Source of the DNA: an uncultured Christensenellaceae bacterium
Lineage (GTDB): Bacteria; Bacillota; Clostridia; Christensenellales; CAG-138
Assembly: GCA_902475645.1 (NCBI GenBank)
Contig: CABSAH010000030.1
Coordinates: 1-13,506, forward strand
DNA length: 13,506 nt
Direction of reading: 5' to 3'
Shown in pieces: positions 5,590 to 13,506 of the stretch. The stretch's first letter is position 1. Each line of letters opens with the position of its first letter. The position numbers and the translations under genes were made by a program. The notes beneath the pieces were generated by a model. That model had not been told where the DNA came from. It worked only from the letters and a program-made list of their open reading frames with translations, and did not search any database.

Positions 5590-8500
5590 CGCCAAGCGTT
5601 ACCTTTTCGCCGTTTACGTCCCATTCCTTGACGTAGCCGGCGGGCGCGGCGCACTCCACGGATACGGCCAGCACGTCCTGCGCAATGGCGCTGCCGAAGC
5701 GGCTGAGCACATCGCTTGCACGGCCCTTACATTCATATGTAAGCGCTATGCGGTCGGTGACCTCAAAGCCCGCCTCCTTGCGCATAACCTGTATTTTGGA
5801 AACAAGCTCGCGCACAAAGCCTTCGTCCACCAGCTCGTCCGTCAGGTTGGTATCCAGCACAACCGCGGTGTCCCTTTCGCTCTGGCTTACAAAGCCGGCC
5901 TTCTGTATGGGCTCGGTCAGCACATCCGCCTCGGCAAGCGATACGGGCGTGCCGTCAAGCTCGAATTCATAGCTGCCGCCCGCCTTGTGCGCGGCAACCA
6001 CCGCGTCGCCTATGCCGTCCGCGGCAAGGTAGGCGTTTATCTTGGGCAGAAGCTTGCCGTAGCGCGGCCCAAGGGTCTTTAGCTGCGGCTTAACGCGATA
6101 CGATATGAACGCGGAAGCATCGCTTACGAATTCCACGGCCTTAACGTTAAGCTCCTCCGCTATTATGGAGGTGTACAGCGCATCAAGCTTGCCGCCCTGC
6201 ACGAACATGCGGGCAAGCGGCTGGCGGTTTTTAACGTTTGCCACGGCGCGGGCCGCGCGGCCCAGCACAACTATTTCAAGCACCTTATCCATGCTGCGTT
6301 CAAGCTCCGCGTCTATCAGGCTTTCGTCCACAACGGGGAAATCGCAAAGATGTATGCTTTCGGGCGCGGACTTATCCACGCCGCAAACTATGTTGCGGTA
6401 TATGCTTTCGCTCATGAACGGCGTGAACGGTGCGCACAGCGCGCTCATTGTGGCAAGCACGGTGTACAGCGTCATGTACGCGGCTTCCTTATCGTCCGTC
6501 ATGCCGCTTCCCCAGTAGCGTTCGCGGCAGCGGCGCACATACCAGTTGGAAAGATCGTCCGTAAAGCGGGCCAATTCGCGGCCGGCCTCGGTTATGCGCA
6601 AGGCTTCGAGATCCTTATCCACGCTCTTTATAAGCGTATTAAGCCGGCTGAGTATCCACCTATCCATCGGGGTAAGATTTTCGCGCTTCAATGTATGCTT
6701 TGTGGGGTCAAAGCCGTCTATTTCCGCATAGAGCACATAGAACGCATATGTGTTCCAAAGCGTGCCCATGAATTTGCGCTGCGCTTCGCTTACGGCGTCC
6801 GCGCTGAAGCGGCTCGGGAGCCACGGCATGGAGCCTGTGTAGAAATACCAGCGCACGGCGTCCGCGCCCTGCTTATCAAGCACGCTCCACGGGTCAACAA
6901 CGTTGCCCTTGTGCTTGCTCATCTTCATGCCGTCCTTATCCGTAACAAGACCCAGCACAAGGCAGTTTTTATAGCTTGGCTCATCAAACAGGCAGGTGGA
7001 TATTGCAAGCAGGGTATAGAACCAGCCGCGGGTTTGGTCAATGGCCTCGCTTATGTAATTGGCGGGGTAGCGGCGCTCAAACTGCTCCTTGTTTTCAAAC
7101 GGATAGTGCCATTGCGCAAAGGGCATTGAGCCGGAATCGAACCAGCAGTCTATAACGGCCTTCTCGCGGTGCATCGTGCCGCCGCACTTTTCGCACCTGA
7201 ACGTTATCGGGTCAAGGAAGGGCTTATGCAGCTCTATATCCTCCGGCGTTCCCGGCGCAAGCGTGCAAAGCTCCTTGCGGCTGCCCACAACGTGAACATG
7301 GCCGCAGTCCGCGCATACCCAAACCGGCAGCGGGGTTCCCCAGTAGCGTTCGCGGCTAAGGCCCCAGTCTATAACGTTTTCAAGGAAGTTGCCCATGCGG
7401 CCGTCCTTTATGGTTTCGGGCAGCCAGTTTATGCGCTGATTGTATTCAAGCAGCTTATCGCGCACGGCGGTCATCTTTATGAACCAGCTTTCGCGGGCGT
7501 AGTATATAAGCGGCGTATCGCAGCGCCAGCAGAACGGATAGCTATGCTCAAACGGTATTTCCGCAAGCAGCGCGCCGCTCTCCTTCAAATCCTTCAGTAT
7601 CATGGGGTCGGCCTTCTTAACGAATACGCCTGCCCACGGGGTATCGTCCGTCATGTTGCCGCGCGCGTCAACCATCTGCACGAAGGGAATGTCGTTTTCG
7701 CGGCAAACGCGGTAGTCATCCTCGCCGAACGCGGGGGCGTTATGGACTATGCCCGTGCCGTCGTCGGCGGAAACGTAACCGTCCGCCACGATGCGGAAGC
7801 CCTGCTTGCCCGTTTTTGCGGCGGCCCTTGCGGTACATTCAAACAGCGGCTCGTATACGCGGCCCACAAGCTCGCCGCCCTTGAATTCGCGCACTATTTT
7901 TGCATTTTCGCCAAGCACGCTTTCAACAAGGTCCTTTGCAAGTATAAACGCCTCGCCGTCCTTTTCCGCGCGGCAGTATACTATATCCGCATTTACGCAA
8001 AGGCAAACGTTTGAAGGCAGCGTCCACGGCGTTGTTGTCCACGCAAGGTAGCTTGCGTCCTCGTCCGTGCATTTGAACCTTACGGTTGCGGAAATCTCCT
8101 TAACCTCCTTATAGCCCTGCGCAACCTCGTGGCTGGCAAGCGCGGTCCCGCAGCGCGGGCAGTACGGCACAACCTTATGCCCCTTGTACAAAAGCCCCTT
8201 ATCGTATATTGTCTTTAGCGCCCACCATTCGGATTCTATATAGTTATCCTCATATGTAACATAAGGATGCTCCATATCCGCCCAGTAGCCCACGCGGTCG
8301 CTCATCTGCTCCCATTCGGCCTTGTATTTCCAAACGGATTCCTTGCATTTGGCAATGAACGGCTCCACGCCGTAGGCTTCAATCTGCTTTTTGCCGTCCA
8401 GCCCCAGCGTTTTTTCAACCTCCAGCTCAACCGGCAGCCCGTGCGTATCCCAGCCGGCCTTGCGCAGCACGTCGTAGCCCTTCATGGTGCGGTAGCGGGG

Positions 8501-8704
8501 TATAATATCCTTCATGGCGCGGGTGAGTATATGGCCTATGTGCGGCTTACCGTTGGCCGTGGGCGGGCCGTCGTAAAAGGTATAGGCGGGCCTGCCCTTT
8601 CTCAGCTCGCAGCTTTTTTCAAATATGCGGTTCTCCTTCCAGAATTGAAGAATTTCCTTCTCCCTGTCCGCAAAGTTAAGTGTTGTAGGGACTTTGGTAT
8701 ACAT
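5576..8704 (-). CDS. ileS: Isoleucyl-tRNA synthetase
   Basis: The 1042-residue class I synthetase charges tRNA-Ile with isoleucine in the cytoplasm. The HIGH motif is HIGH at 55-58 (within KPHIGHIL) and the KMSKS loop is KMSKH (594-598). The CP1 editing domain shows TTTPWTLPSN and GTGIVHNAPAFGEDDYRV. Zn-knuckle pairs CxxC are at 464/467 and 504/507, followed by IDCWFDSGSMPFAQW. The C-terminal anticodon-binding region is long and ends without the terminal zinc finger of E. coli-type IleRS. Length and motifs place it in the second bacterial IleRS type (eukaryote-like), which is known to be less sensitive to mupirocin. The ATG at 8704 is preceded by AAAGGAG at normal distance. A longer frame to 8857 would run through the T-box leader and is not real. 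Expression is governed by that leader. Confidence 0.96.
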   Translation of the reverse strand: MYTKVPTTLNFADREKEILQFWKENRIFEKSCELRKGRPAYTFYDGPPTANGKPHIGHILTRAMKDIIPRYRTMKGYDVLRKAGWDTHGLPVELEVEKTLGLDGKKQIEAYGVEPFIAKCKESVWKYKAEWEQMSDRVGYWADMEHPYVTYEDNYIESEWWALKTIYDKGLLYKGHKVVPYCPRCGTALASHEVAQGYKEVKEISATVRFKCTDEDASYLAWTTTPWTLPSNVCLCVNADIVYCRAEKDGEAFILAKDLVESVLGENAKIVREFKGGELVGRVYEPLFECTARAAAKTGKQGFRIVADGYVSADDGTGIVHNAPAFGEDDYRVCRENDIPFVQMVDARGNMTDDTPWAGVFVKKADPMILKDLKESGALLAEIPFEHSYPFCWRCDTPLIYYARESWFIKMTAVRDKLLEYNQRINWLPETIKDGRMGNFLENVIDWGLSRERYWGTPLPVWVCADCGHVHVVGSRKELCTLAPGTPEDIELHKPFLDPITFRCEKCGGTMHREKAVIDCWFDSGSMPFAQWHYPFENKEQFERRYPANYISEAIDQTRGWFYTLLAISTCLFDEPSYKNCLVLGLVTDKDGMKMSKHKGNVVDPWSVLDKQGADAVRWYFYTGSMPWLPSRFSADAVSEAQRKFMGTLWNTYAFYVLYAEIDGFDPTKHTLKRENLTPMDRWILSRLNTLIKSVDKDLEALRITEAGRELARFTDDLSNWYVRRCRERYWGSGMTDDKEAAYMTLYTVLATMSALCAPFTPFMSESIYRNIVCGVDKSAPESIHLCDFPVVDESLIDAELERSMDKVLEIVVLGRAARAVANVKNRQPLARMFVQGGKLDALYTSIIAEELNVKAVEFVSDASAFISYRVKPQLKTLGPRYGKLLPKINAYLAADGIGDAVVAAHKAGGSYEFELDGTPVSLAEADVLTEPIQKAGFVSQSERDTAVVLDTNLTDELVDEGFVRELVSKIQVMRKEAGFEVTDRIALTYECKGRASDVLSRFGSAIAQDVLAVSVECAAPAGYVKEWDVNGEKVTLGVEKK

Positions 8705-8733
8705 TCGGTAGCTCCTTTCACCTTGTTCTGCAT

Positions 8734-8976
8734 AAAAATAAAAAACCGCCTCCCGTATAACGGGACGCAGTATTTGCGCGGTACCACCCGATTTGGCATA
8801 AAATGCCCCATCTCGCCTTGCGCTGTAACGTGCGCGCACGGCGCGTACTATTTGCAAAAATATGCTTTCATACGCGCGCTCATGGATGATGCGTACCGGC
8901 TCCGCGCCCGCTGCCTTTCACCGCTTGCAGCTCGCTTATGGGGGCTTATACCGGCCGTGTGTTCCAATCACGGCTT
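8734..8976 (-). promoter_or_regulatory. T-box leader of ileS
   Basis: On the minus strand the T-box core GGGTGGTACCGCG (8789-8777) is followed by a terminator: stem arms 8770-8761 and 8755-8746 (one mismatch, one G-U), then TTTTTTATTTTT (8745-8734). Upstream, between the promoter and the core, are stem I-like hairpins (for example GCTGC with GCAGC near 8930-8905). Known: uncharged tRNA pairs its CCA end with the T-box bulge and prevents termination. The Ile specifier codon should be an AUH triplet in stem I; ATC triplets near 8885-8892 are candidates but I could not assign it with certainty. Confidence 0.9.
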
Positions 8977-8982
8977 TGTTGC

Positions 8983-9011
8983 AGTATACCCCATTTCATT
9001 GCGTTTGTAAA
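8983..9011 (-). promoter_or_regulatory. Sigma-A promoter of ileS
   Basis: On the minus strand TTTACA (9011-9006), a 17-base spacer and TATACT (8988-8983) match the consensus at 10 of 12 positions. Start is expected near 8976, giving a T-box leader of usual size. A perfect 14-base palindrome lies about 45 bases further upstream (9057-9070). Confidence 0.8.
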
Positions 9012-9132
9012 GGTTTTTGGGCATTATGCATCGGCCGCCGCGCGTTTTTTTGCTTTGCCGTGCGCACGGCGGCTATATTATATATGAAATAATTTAAGCG
9101 CCTTTTGTTTTCCCTCTAAAAGCAATATAAAG

Positions 9133-9155
9133 CGGCACGGTTCTCCGCCGCGCCG
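9133..9155 (-). terminator. Hairpin terminator behind the PHP gene, possibly bidirectional
   Basis: CGGCACGG (9133-9140) and CCGCGCCG (9148-9155) form an 8-base stem with one G-U. On the minus strand CTTTATATTGC follows, on the + strand TTTTTGCCGTTTTT. It begins 28 bases past the PHP stop and should end the rpiR-PHP operon ahead of the ileS promoter. Confidence 0.65.
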
Positions 9156-9183
9156 TTTTTGCCGTTTTTATCGTTTTTTGCTT

Positions 9184-9891
9184 TTACAGCCCGTCCCCCG
9201 GCAGCTCCACGCCCGCGGCGGCTGCGGCGGCTATTGCGGGGGCAAGCTCGCCCACGCGCTTGGGGCTGTGCGCATCGCTGTTGGGGCGCATGACCGCGCC
9301 CGTTTGGGCTATAAGCCGTATATCGTCCGCCGAAAGGGTTATGTGGTGGGAGTTTATTTCTATCATTGTGCCAAGCTCCTTAGCCCCGCGCGCAAGGGTG
9401 GCAATATCGCACTTAACATATTCGCCCGGATGCGAAAAAATGTCTATCCTGTATTTTTCCGCCGCTTCAAGCAGCGCCCTTGCCGTAAGCTCGGGCTCGC
9501 TTTTGTGCAGCCCCGCCGCCTCAAGCGAACGCCGCATAAGAAAACCGTCCTGCGGAATAACGCCCTTGTGGTAGCCAAGAAGAAGTATATCGAACATGCT
9601 CCTGTCCCTTGGCGCGTCGCTTTCGCCAAAGCCCGTAAGGTTACATTCAAGCCCGAACAGAACCTCTATATCCCGCGCATACACGCTTGCAAGCCGCTCC
9701 GTTTCCTTCCTTAGCCTTTTCAGCTTTTCCCCGCGCACGCCGTAAAAAACGTGCCCGCCCGCGTGCTCGGTTATGGCTATGCGCTTTAGCCCGCAACGCA
9801 CGCCGGCAAGGACTATCTCCTCGGGAGTGCCCTTGCCGTGCGAATAATCGGTATGCGTATGCAGGTCGCTGAAATAGCTCCCCATGCTCAT
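9184..9891 (-). CDS. PHP-domain metal-dependent phosphoesterase
   Basis: The 235-residue protein is a single PHP domain, like histidinol-phosphatase or YcdX-type phosphatases. Metal ligands are visible in order: DLHTHTDYSHG (His11, His13, His18), ITEH (Glu42, His43), GLECN (Glu82), GYHKG (His108), FSHPGEY (His154) and NSDAH (Asp206, His208). It should hydrolyse a phosphomonoester or related bond using three metal ions. The substrate cannot be read; no other histidine biosynthesis gene is nearby, so a true HisK role is not supported. The gene starts inside the stop of the rpiR gene (ATGA overlap), so both are translated together and likely serve one pathway, perhaps sugar-phosphate turnover. 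There is no signal peptide, so it is cytoplasmic. Confidence 0.85.
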   Translation of the reverse strand: MSMGSYFSDLHTHTDYSHGKGTPEEIVLAGVRCGLKRIAITEHAGGHVFYGVRGEKLKRLRKETERLASVYARDIEVLFGLECNLTGFGESDAPRDRSMFDILLLGYHKGVIPQDGFLMRRSLEAAGLHKSEPELTARALLEAAEKYRIDIFSHPGEYVKCDIATLARGAKELGTMIEINSHHITLSADDIRLIAQTGAVMRPNSDAHSPKRVGELAPAIAAAAAAGVELPGDGL

Positions 9892-10697
9892 TTTCTCTTT
9901 CTGCCCCCCGCTATGCTTGCCCCGCGGAAGCGCGCTATAAGCGTTACCAAAAGGGAGCTTAGCATTATTGTGGAAGCCGAATTTTCAAGCCTGAACGGAA
10001 CCTTTGCGGCGCCTAAATGCGACGCGGCGAAGAAATAATCGCATATGTGCGCCGCCTGGTTGCCGGTATAGTTGCTGAAATATACCGTTGTGGCGCCCGC
10101 GGCCTTGGCGGAGGTTATTTCGTCAAGCATATCCTTGCTGCGCCCGCTGCGGCAGAACGCTATAAGCGCATCGTCCTTTGTGAAGCGGGAGCGGTATATG
10201 CTCATGCTCGTTTCGTCGCAAATGGCAATGGCTTCCATATCAAGCGTATTAAGGCTGTGTATTATGTCCCTTGCAAGCAATTCGGATTCCCCGCATACAA
10301 AAACGCGCTTTTTGCCGGCAATGTCGCGCGCCGCGGCGCAGAAGGCGTCCTTATCGAGCGTGCGATACGTATCCTCCAGCGACATTATGCCGTATCCGCA
10401 CAGCTTGTCTATAACGGTTGAATCGCTGTCCTCATCGCTTACGGGGGAAAGCTTCTGCGTTGCGCCGTTTGCGGCCGCGCCGCCAGCCAATGCCACGCGG
10501 AAATCAAGGAAGCCCTTGTACCCAAGCCGCCTTGCAAGGCGGGTAACGCTGGGCACGCTCACTCCCGCTTCCGCGGCAATTTCGTTTATCACCATGCGCA
10601 TGGCGCGGTCCGGATTATCAAGTATAAAGTCTGCAACCTTGCGCTCTGCGGAGGGCAGCGTTCCGTAAGCGGAGCGGATCTTATTGTTTGCGGGCAT
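9888..10697 (-). CDS. MurR/RpiR-family regulator with SIS domain
   Basis: The 269-residue transcription factor has an N-terminal RpiR-type helix-turn-helix (about 1-75; VINEIAAEAGVSVPSVTRLA is the core). After a linker comes a C-terminal sugar-isomerase (SIS) domain (about 130-255) with RVFVCGESEL, then FCRSGRSKDMLDEI, the phosphate-binding SGRS-type loop, and VYFSNYTG. Known: this family senses phosphosugars (for example MurNAc-6-P, ribose-5-P) and controls the matching catabolic genes. The effector here is unknown. The ATG at 10697 follows AAGGAG. The last four bases overlap the PHP gene. A promoter lies at 10810-10838, giving an untranslated leader of about 105 bases with a bulged hairpin (10752-10780) that might attenuate transcription. 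Confidence 0.9.
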   Translation of the reverse strand: MPANNKIRSAYGTLPSAERKVADFILDNPDRAMRMVINEIAAEAGVSVPSVTRLARRLGYKGFLDFRVALAGGAAANGATQKLSPVSDEDSDSTVIDKLCGYGIMSLEDTYRTLDKDAFCAAARDIAGKKRVFVCGESELLARDIIHSLNTLDMEAIAICDETSMSIYRSRFTKDDALIAFCRSGRSKDMLDEITSAKAAGATTVYFSNYTGNQAAHICDYFFAASHLGAAKVPFRLENSASTIMLSSLLVTLIARFRGASIAGGRKRK

Positions 10698-10809
10698 TTT
10701 CTTCTCTCCTTTTCATATATCTTTAGTAAATTTATACATGTTAATCGCATAAAACCCGCCCTTTAAGCAAGCGGCGGTTTCAATTCCCACGAGGTTACAC
10801 TGTATTTGT

Positions 10810-10838
10810 ATTATACACGGATTTATTCAACTTTACAA
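10810..10838 (-). promoter_or_regulatory. Promoter of the rpiR-PHP operon
   Basis: On the minus strand TTGTAA (10838-10833), a 17-base spacer and TATAAT (10815-10810) match the consensus at 10 of 12 positions. Start is expected near 10803. It fires away from the nifJ promoter, about 105 bases apart. Confidence 0.7.
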
Positions 10839-10942
10839 TGGCATAATTATGAATTTGTGCAAAATGTGTACAAAGCCGCGCGCATATATTGCATTTCATA
10901 AAAAATTACGCAATATTGGGCGAATACAGGCACTCTCTTTGA

Positions 10943-10971
10943 TTGACAGTATGGTTTATAAACATTATAAT
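10943..10971 (+). promoter_or_regulatory. Perfect sigma-A promoter of nifJ
   Basis: TTGACA (10943-10948), a 17-base spacer and TATAAT (10966-10971) match all 12 consensus positions. Transcription should start near 10978, giving a leader of about 75 bases. High expression is expected for this central enzyme. Confidence 0.9.
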
Positions 10972-10988
10972 GATACATAGAATGCCAG

Positions 10989-11021
10989 TTCCCGGGCCGG
11001 TCATGCATATCGGCTTGGGAA
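10989..11021 (+). promoter_or_regulatory. Hairpin in the nifJ 5' leader
   Basis: TTCCCGGGCCG (10989-10999) pairs with CGGCTTGGGAA (11011-11021) over all 11 positions in RNA, two of them G-U, around an 11-base loop. No T run follows, so it is not a terminator. It lies about 10 bases from the expected start and may stabilise the mRNA or bind a regulator. Confidence 0.5.
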
Positions 11022-11053
11022 TACACCAAATACATCAGGAGGATATACTCAAA

Positions 11054-13506
11054 ATGGCAAAGACAATGACCATTGACGGCAATACCGCTGCGGCGCATGT
11101 AGCATATGCGTTCAGTGATGTTGCGGCCATCTACCCCATCACTCCCTCGTCCCCCATGGCCGAGGTTGCCGATGAGTGGGCGGCAAACGGCAGAACCAAT
11201 CTGTTCGGTCAAAAGGTACGAATAGCCGAGATGCAGTCCGAGGCAGGCGCCGCAGGCGCCGTACACGGCTCCCTCAAGGCAGGCGCCCTGACCACCACCT
11301 TCACGGCTTCACAGGGCCTTTTGCTGATGATTCCCAACATGTACAAAATCTCCGGCGAGCTGCTGCCCGGCGTGTTCCATGTGTCCGCCCGCGCGCTGGC
11401 GTATCATGCGCTCAGCATATTCGGCGATCACAGCGACGTTATGGGCTGCCGCCAGACCGGCTTTGCCATGCTTTCTTCCGCCTCCGTTCAGGAGGTCATG
11501 GACCTTGCACTGGTGACGCATCTTTCCGCCATCAAGGCGTCCGTCCCCTTCGTGCATTTCTTTGACGGCTTCCGCACCAGCCATGAGGTGCAGAAGATAG
11601 AGGCCATAGATTACGAGGATATGGGCAAGCTGCTCGATTACGATGCCGTTGCCGCCTTCCGTGCGCGCGCGCTCAACCCCGAGCATCCTCACCTTTCCGG
11701 CTCCGCGCAGAACCCGGATATATACTTCCAGAACCGCGAAGCCTGCAACACCCGCTACATGGCCGTTCCCGCCATTGTTGAGCATTACATGGAGGAGGTC
11801 GGCAAGCTGACCGGCCGCCATTACAAGCTGTTCGATTATGTCGGCGCGCCCGATGCGGATCGCGTAATAATCTCCATGGGCTCAAGCTGCGACGTTATAG
11901 AGGAAGCCATAGATTACCTCAACGCCCGCGGCGAGAAGCTGGGCCTTATAAAGGTTCGTCTGTACAGGCCCTTCCGTGCGGATAAGCTCATTGCCGCCCT
12001 CCCCGCCACCTGCAAAAAGGTTGCCGTGCTTGACCGCACCAAGGAATGCGGCTCCCAGGGCGAGCCTCTCTATCAGGACGTTGTAAACGCATTTGCCGAA
12101 GCCGGCAGGTTCGACGTCAATATAATCGGCGGCCGTTACGGCTTGGGCTCCAAGGAGTTCACGCCCTCCATGGTCAAGGCCGTTTTTGACGAGCTGAAGA
12201 AGGACGACACCAAGCATCGCTTCACCATAGGCATTGTTGACGACGTTACCAATCTTTCCCTGCCCGTAACGGAGCAGGTTAACGCCGCGCCCGAGGGCAC
12301 AATCGCCTGCAAGTTCTACGGTCTCGGCTCCGACGGTACGGTAGGCGCGAACAAGAACTCCATAAAGATAATAGGCGACCATACCGATATGTATGCCCAG
12401 GGCTATTTCGCCTACGACTCCAAGAAGTCCGGCGGCTTCACCGTAAGCCATCTGCGCTTTGGCAAAAAGCCCATACAGAGCCCGTACCTCATCGATGCGG
12501 CGGACTTTGTGGCCTGCCACAATGCTTCCTACGTCACCCGTTACGACGTGACCGAGGGCATAAAGGACGGCGGAACGTTCCTGCTCAACTCCGAATGGAC
12601 GCTTGAGGAGATGGAGCGCGAGCTGCCCGCCAAGATGAAGAACGTAATCGCCAGGAACCACCTTAAGTTCTATAACATAGACGCCGTTAAGCTTGCCAAG
12701 GAGGTTGGCATGGGCAACCGCATCAACACCATAATGCAGTCCGCCTTCTTCAAGCTGGCAAACGTTATCCCCGCAGACCAGGCCATAGAGTACATGAAGG
12801 CAGCCGCCAAGAAGTCCTATGCCAAGAAGGGCGAGGATGTTGTCGCGCGCAACTACGCCGCCATAGACGCGGGCGTAAACGCCATAGTTGAAATCAAGTA
12901 CCCCGAGGAATGGGCAACCACCACCGAGGGCGCCGTTGTTAAGCCCGTGACGGACGATCCGTACTTCGCCAAGTTCATCTCCCCCATTTTGGCGCAGAAC
13001 GGCGACAAGCTGCCCGTTTCCGTAATGAGCCCCGACGGCTCCGTTCCCACCGGCACCACCAAGTACGAAAAGCGCGGCATAGCCGTTGACGTACCCGCGT
13101 GGATACCCGAAAACTGCATACAGTGTAACCAGTGCTCCCTCGTTTGCCCGCACGCCTGCATAAGGCCCGTGCTTGTAAAGGATGAGGACAATGCACCCGA
13201 ATCATTCGTAACCAAGCCCGCCACGGGCAAGGAGCTTGCAGGCTATAAGTTCCGCATGCAGCTTTCCCCCATGGACTGCACCGGCTGCGGCAACTGCGCG
13301 GACGTTTGCCCCGCCAAGAACAAGGCGCTTAAGATGGTTCCCCTGCACACCGTACAGGAAACCGAGGGCGCGAATTGGGAATTTGCCTCCAAGCTGCCCG
13401 AGCGCGAGCTTGACATGAACAAGTACACCGTTAAGAACAGCCAGTTCCTCAAGCCCCTGTTCGAGTTCTCCGGCGCCTGCGCAGGCTGCGGCGAGACCCC
13501 GTACAT
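11054..13506 (+). CDS. nifJ: Pyruvate:ferredoxin (flavodoxin) oxidoreductase, 3' part beyond window
   Basis: The first 817 codons are present; the family is about 1170-1200 residues. The enzyme converts pyruvate and CoA to acetyl-CoA, CO2 and reduced ferredoxin in the cytoplasm of anaerobes, using thiamine diphosphate and three 4Fe-4S clusters. Seen in order: the N-terminal domain with YPITPSSPMAE (about 27-37) and GALTTTFTASQGLLLMIPNM; the domain with RLYRPFRADKL, where CoA and pyruvate contacts are expected; KFYGLGSDGTVGANKNSIKI (gamma-type domain); the ferredoxin-like domain with two cluster motifs, CIQCNQCSLVCP from Cys688 and CTGCGNCADVCP from Cys742; and the start of the thiamine-diphosphate domain, CAGCGETP from Cys809, which gives the proximal-cluster ligands. 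AGGAGG stands 11 bases before the ATG. The promoter is a perfect consensus. A long antisense frame (11882-13153) is a shadow. AUA is the main isoleucine codon. Confidence 0.97.
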   Translation, partial: MAKTMTIDGNTAAAHVAYAFSDVAAIYPITPSSPMAEVADEWAANGRTNLFGQKVRIAEMQSEAGAAGAVHGSLKAGALTTTFTASQGLLLMIPNMYKISGELLPGVFHVSARALAYHALSIFGDHSDVMGCRQTGFAMLSSASVQEVMDLALVTHLSAIKASVPFVHFFDGFRTSHEVQKIEAIDYEDMGKLLDYDAVAAFRARALNPEHPHLSGSAQNPDIYFQNREACNTRYMAVPAIVEHYMEEVGKLTGRHYKLFDYVGAPDADRVIISMGSSCDVIEEAIDYLNARGEKLGLIKVRLYRPFRADKLIAALPATCKKVAVLDRTKECGSQGEPLYQDVVNAFAEAGRFDVNIIGGRYGLGSKEFTPSMVKAVFDELKKDDTKHRFTIGIVDDVTNLSLPVTEQVNAAPEGTIACKFYGLGSDGTVGANKNSIKIIGDHTDMYAQGYFAYDSKKSGGFTVSHLRFGKKPIQSPYLIDAADFVACHNASYVTRYDVTEGIKDGGTFLLNSEWTLEEMERELPAKMKNVIARNHLKFYNIDAVKLAKEVGMGNRINTIMQSAFFKLANVIPADQAIEYMKAAAKKSYAKKGEDVVARNYAAIDAGVNAIVEIKYPEEWATTTEGAVVKPVTDDPYFAKFISPILAQNGDKLPVSVMSPDGSVPTGTTKYEKRGIAVDVPAWIPENCIQCNQCSLVCPHACIRPVLVKDEDNAPESFVTKPATGKELAGYKFRMQLSPMDCTGCGNCADVCPAKNKALKMVPLHTVQETEGANWEFASKLPERELDMNKYTVKNSQFLKPLFEFSGACAGCGETPY

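Noticed and set aside
5198..6082. 294-codon + strand frame with a good ribosome site
   Set aside because: It passes through both tRNA genes and antisense to ileS. Only its start signal is noteworthy, and that is listed as a finding.
6105..9010. Several long + strand frames opposite ileS and its leader
   Set aside because: ileS motifs and length fix the minus strand as coding; the opposite frames show no domain.
9057..9070. Perfect palindrome GCCGTGCGCACGGC upstream of ileS
   Set aside because: It could be an operator, but it stands alone, about 45 bases upstream of the -35 box, and T-box control already explains ileS regulation.
9178..9714. 178-codon + strand frame
   Set aside because: Antisense to the PHP gene, whose metal ligands are all in place; the translated frame is Arg/Ala-rich without a known motif.
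10752..10780. Bulged hairpin in the rpiR leader read as a terminator
   Set aside because: The T run on the minus strand is only four bases and the stem has a bulge, so I do not call it a terminator; it is mentioned under the regulator.
11882..13153. 423-codon open frame on the minus strand
   Set aside because: It is antisense to nifJ, which has clear family motifs over the same bases. The predicted protein is low-complexity Gly/Val/Leu-rich without a recognisable domain, and GC-rich codon bias explains the lack of stops.
1..13506. CRISPR array or insertion sequence
   Set aside because: No regularly spaced repeat units with unique spacers and no transposase other than the tyrosine integrase were seen. 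The ATTAGC repeats are too short and irregular for a CRISPR array.

Overview
The window joins two kinds of DNA. Positions 1 to about 5286 are the integrase end of an integrated mobile element, most likely an integrative conjugative element of the broad Tn916/Tn1549 type. The rest, from the tRNA genes at about 5287 to 13506, reads as the resident chromosome of an anaerobic Clostridia-like Firmicute. Support for that host comes from a T-box-controlled isoleucyl-tRNA synthetase, a pyruvate:ferredoxin oxidoreductase (strict anaerobe metabolism), strong AGGAGG-type ribosome sites and near-consensus sigma-A promoters. The left part is visibly more AT-rich than the right part. The genus cannot be named from this window.

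Element part, all on the + strand: the 3' part of an ABC permease gene (2-622), an ABC ATPase (640-1287) and a second permease (1287-2069) form a translationally coupled cassette. An E-loop in the ATPase points to a lantibiotic or peptide-antibiotic immunity/resistance exporter. After a strong terminator comes a small sigma-70 region-4-like protein (2500-2922), then about 500 bases rich in alternative RNA hairpins, then an excisionase (3428-3637) and a tyrosine integrase (3661-5082). The order sigma-like, xis, int is the usual recombination end of Tn916-like elements. Behind int lie six ATTAGC repeats, likely integrase arm sites.

Junction: an intact tRNA-Arg(CCU) gene (5287-5360, minus strand) faces the integrase with its 3' end and is followed by its own terminator. 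About 45 bases upstream of it lies the 5' half of a second tRNA-Arg(CCU) gene, cut exactly behind the anticodon loop. One perfect sigma-A promoter (5478-5506) can read both. This suggests integration at a tRNA anticodon loop with a complete replacement tRNA supplied downstream, and is the most unusual thing in the window.

Chromosome part: ileS (minus, 5576-8704) with a T-box leader and promoter; a two-gene minus-strand operon of an RpiR/SIS regulator (9888-10697) and a PHP-type phosphoesterase (9184-9891) overlapping by 4 bases; and, divergently, the first 817 codons of nifJ/por (11054 to the window end). nifJ uses AUA as its main isoleucine codon despite being GC-rich. The long open frames antisense to ileS and nifJ are not genes.
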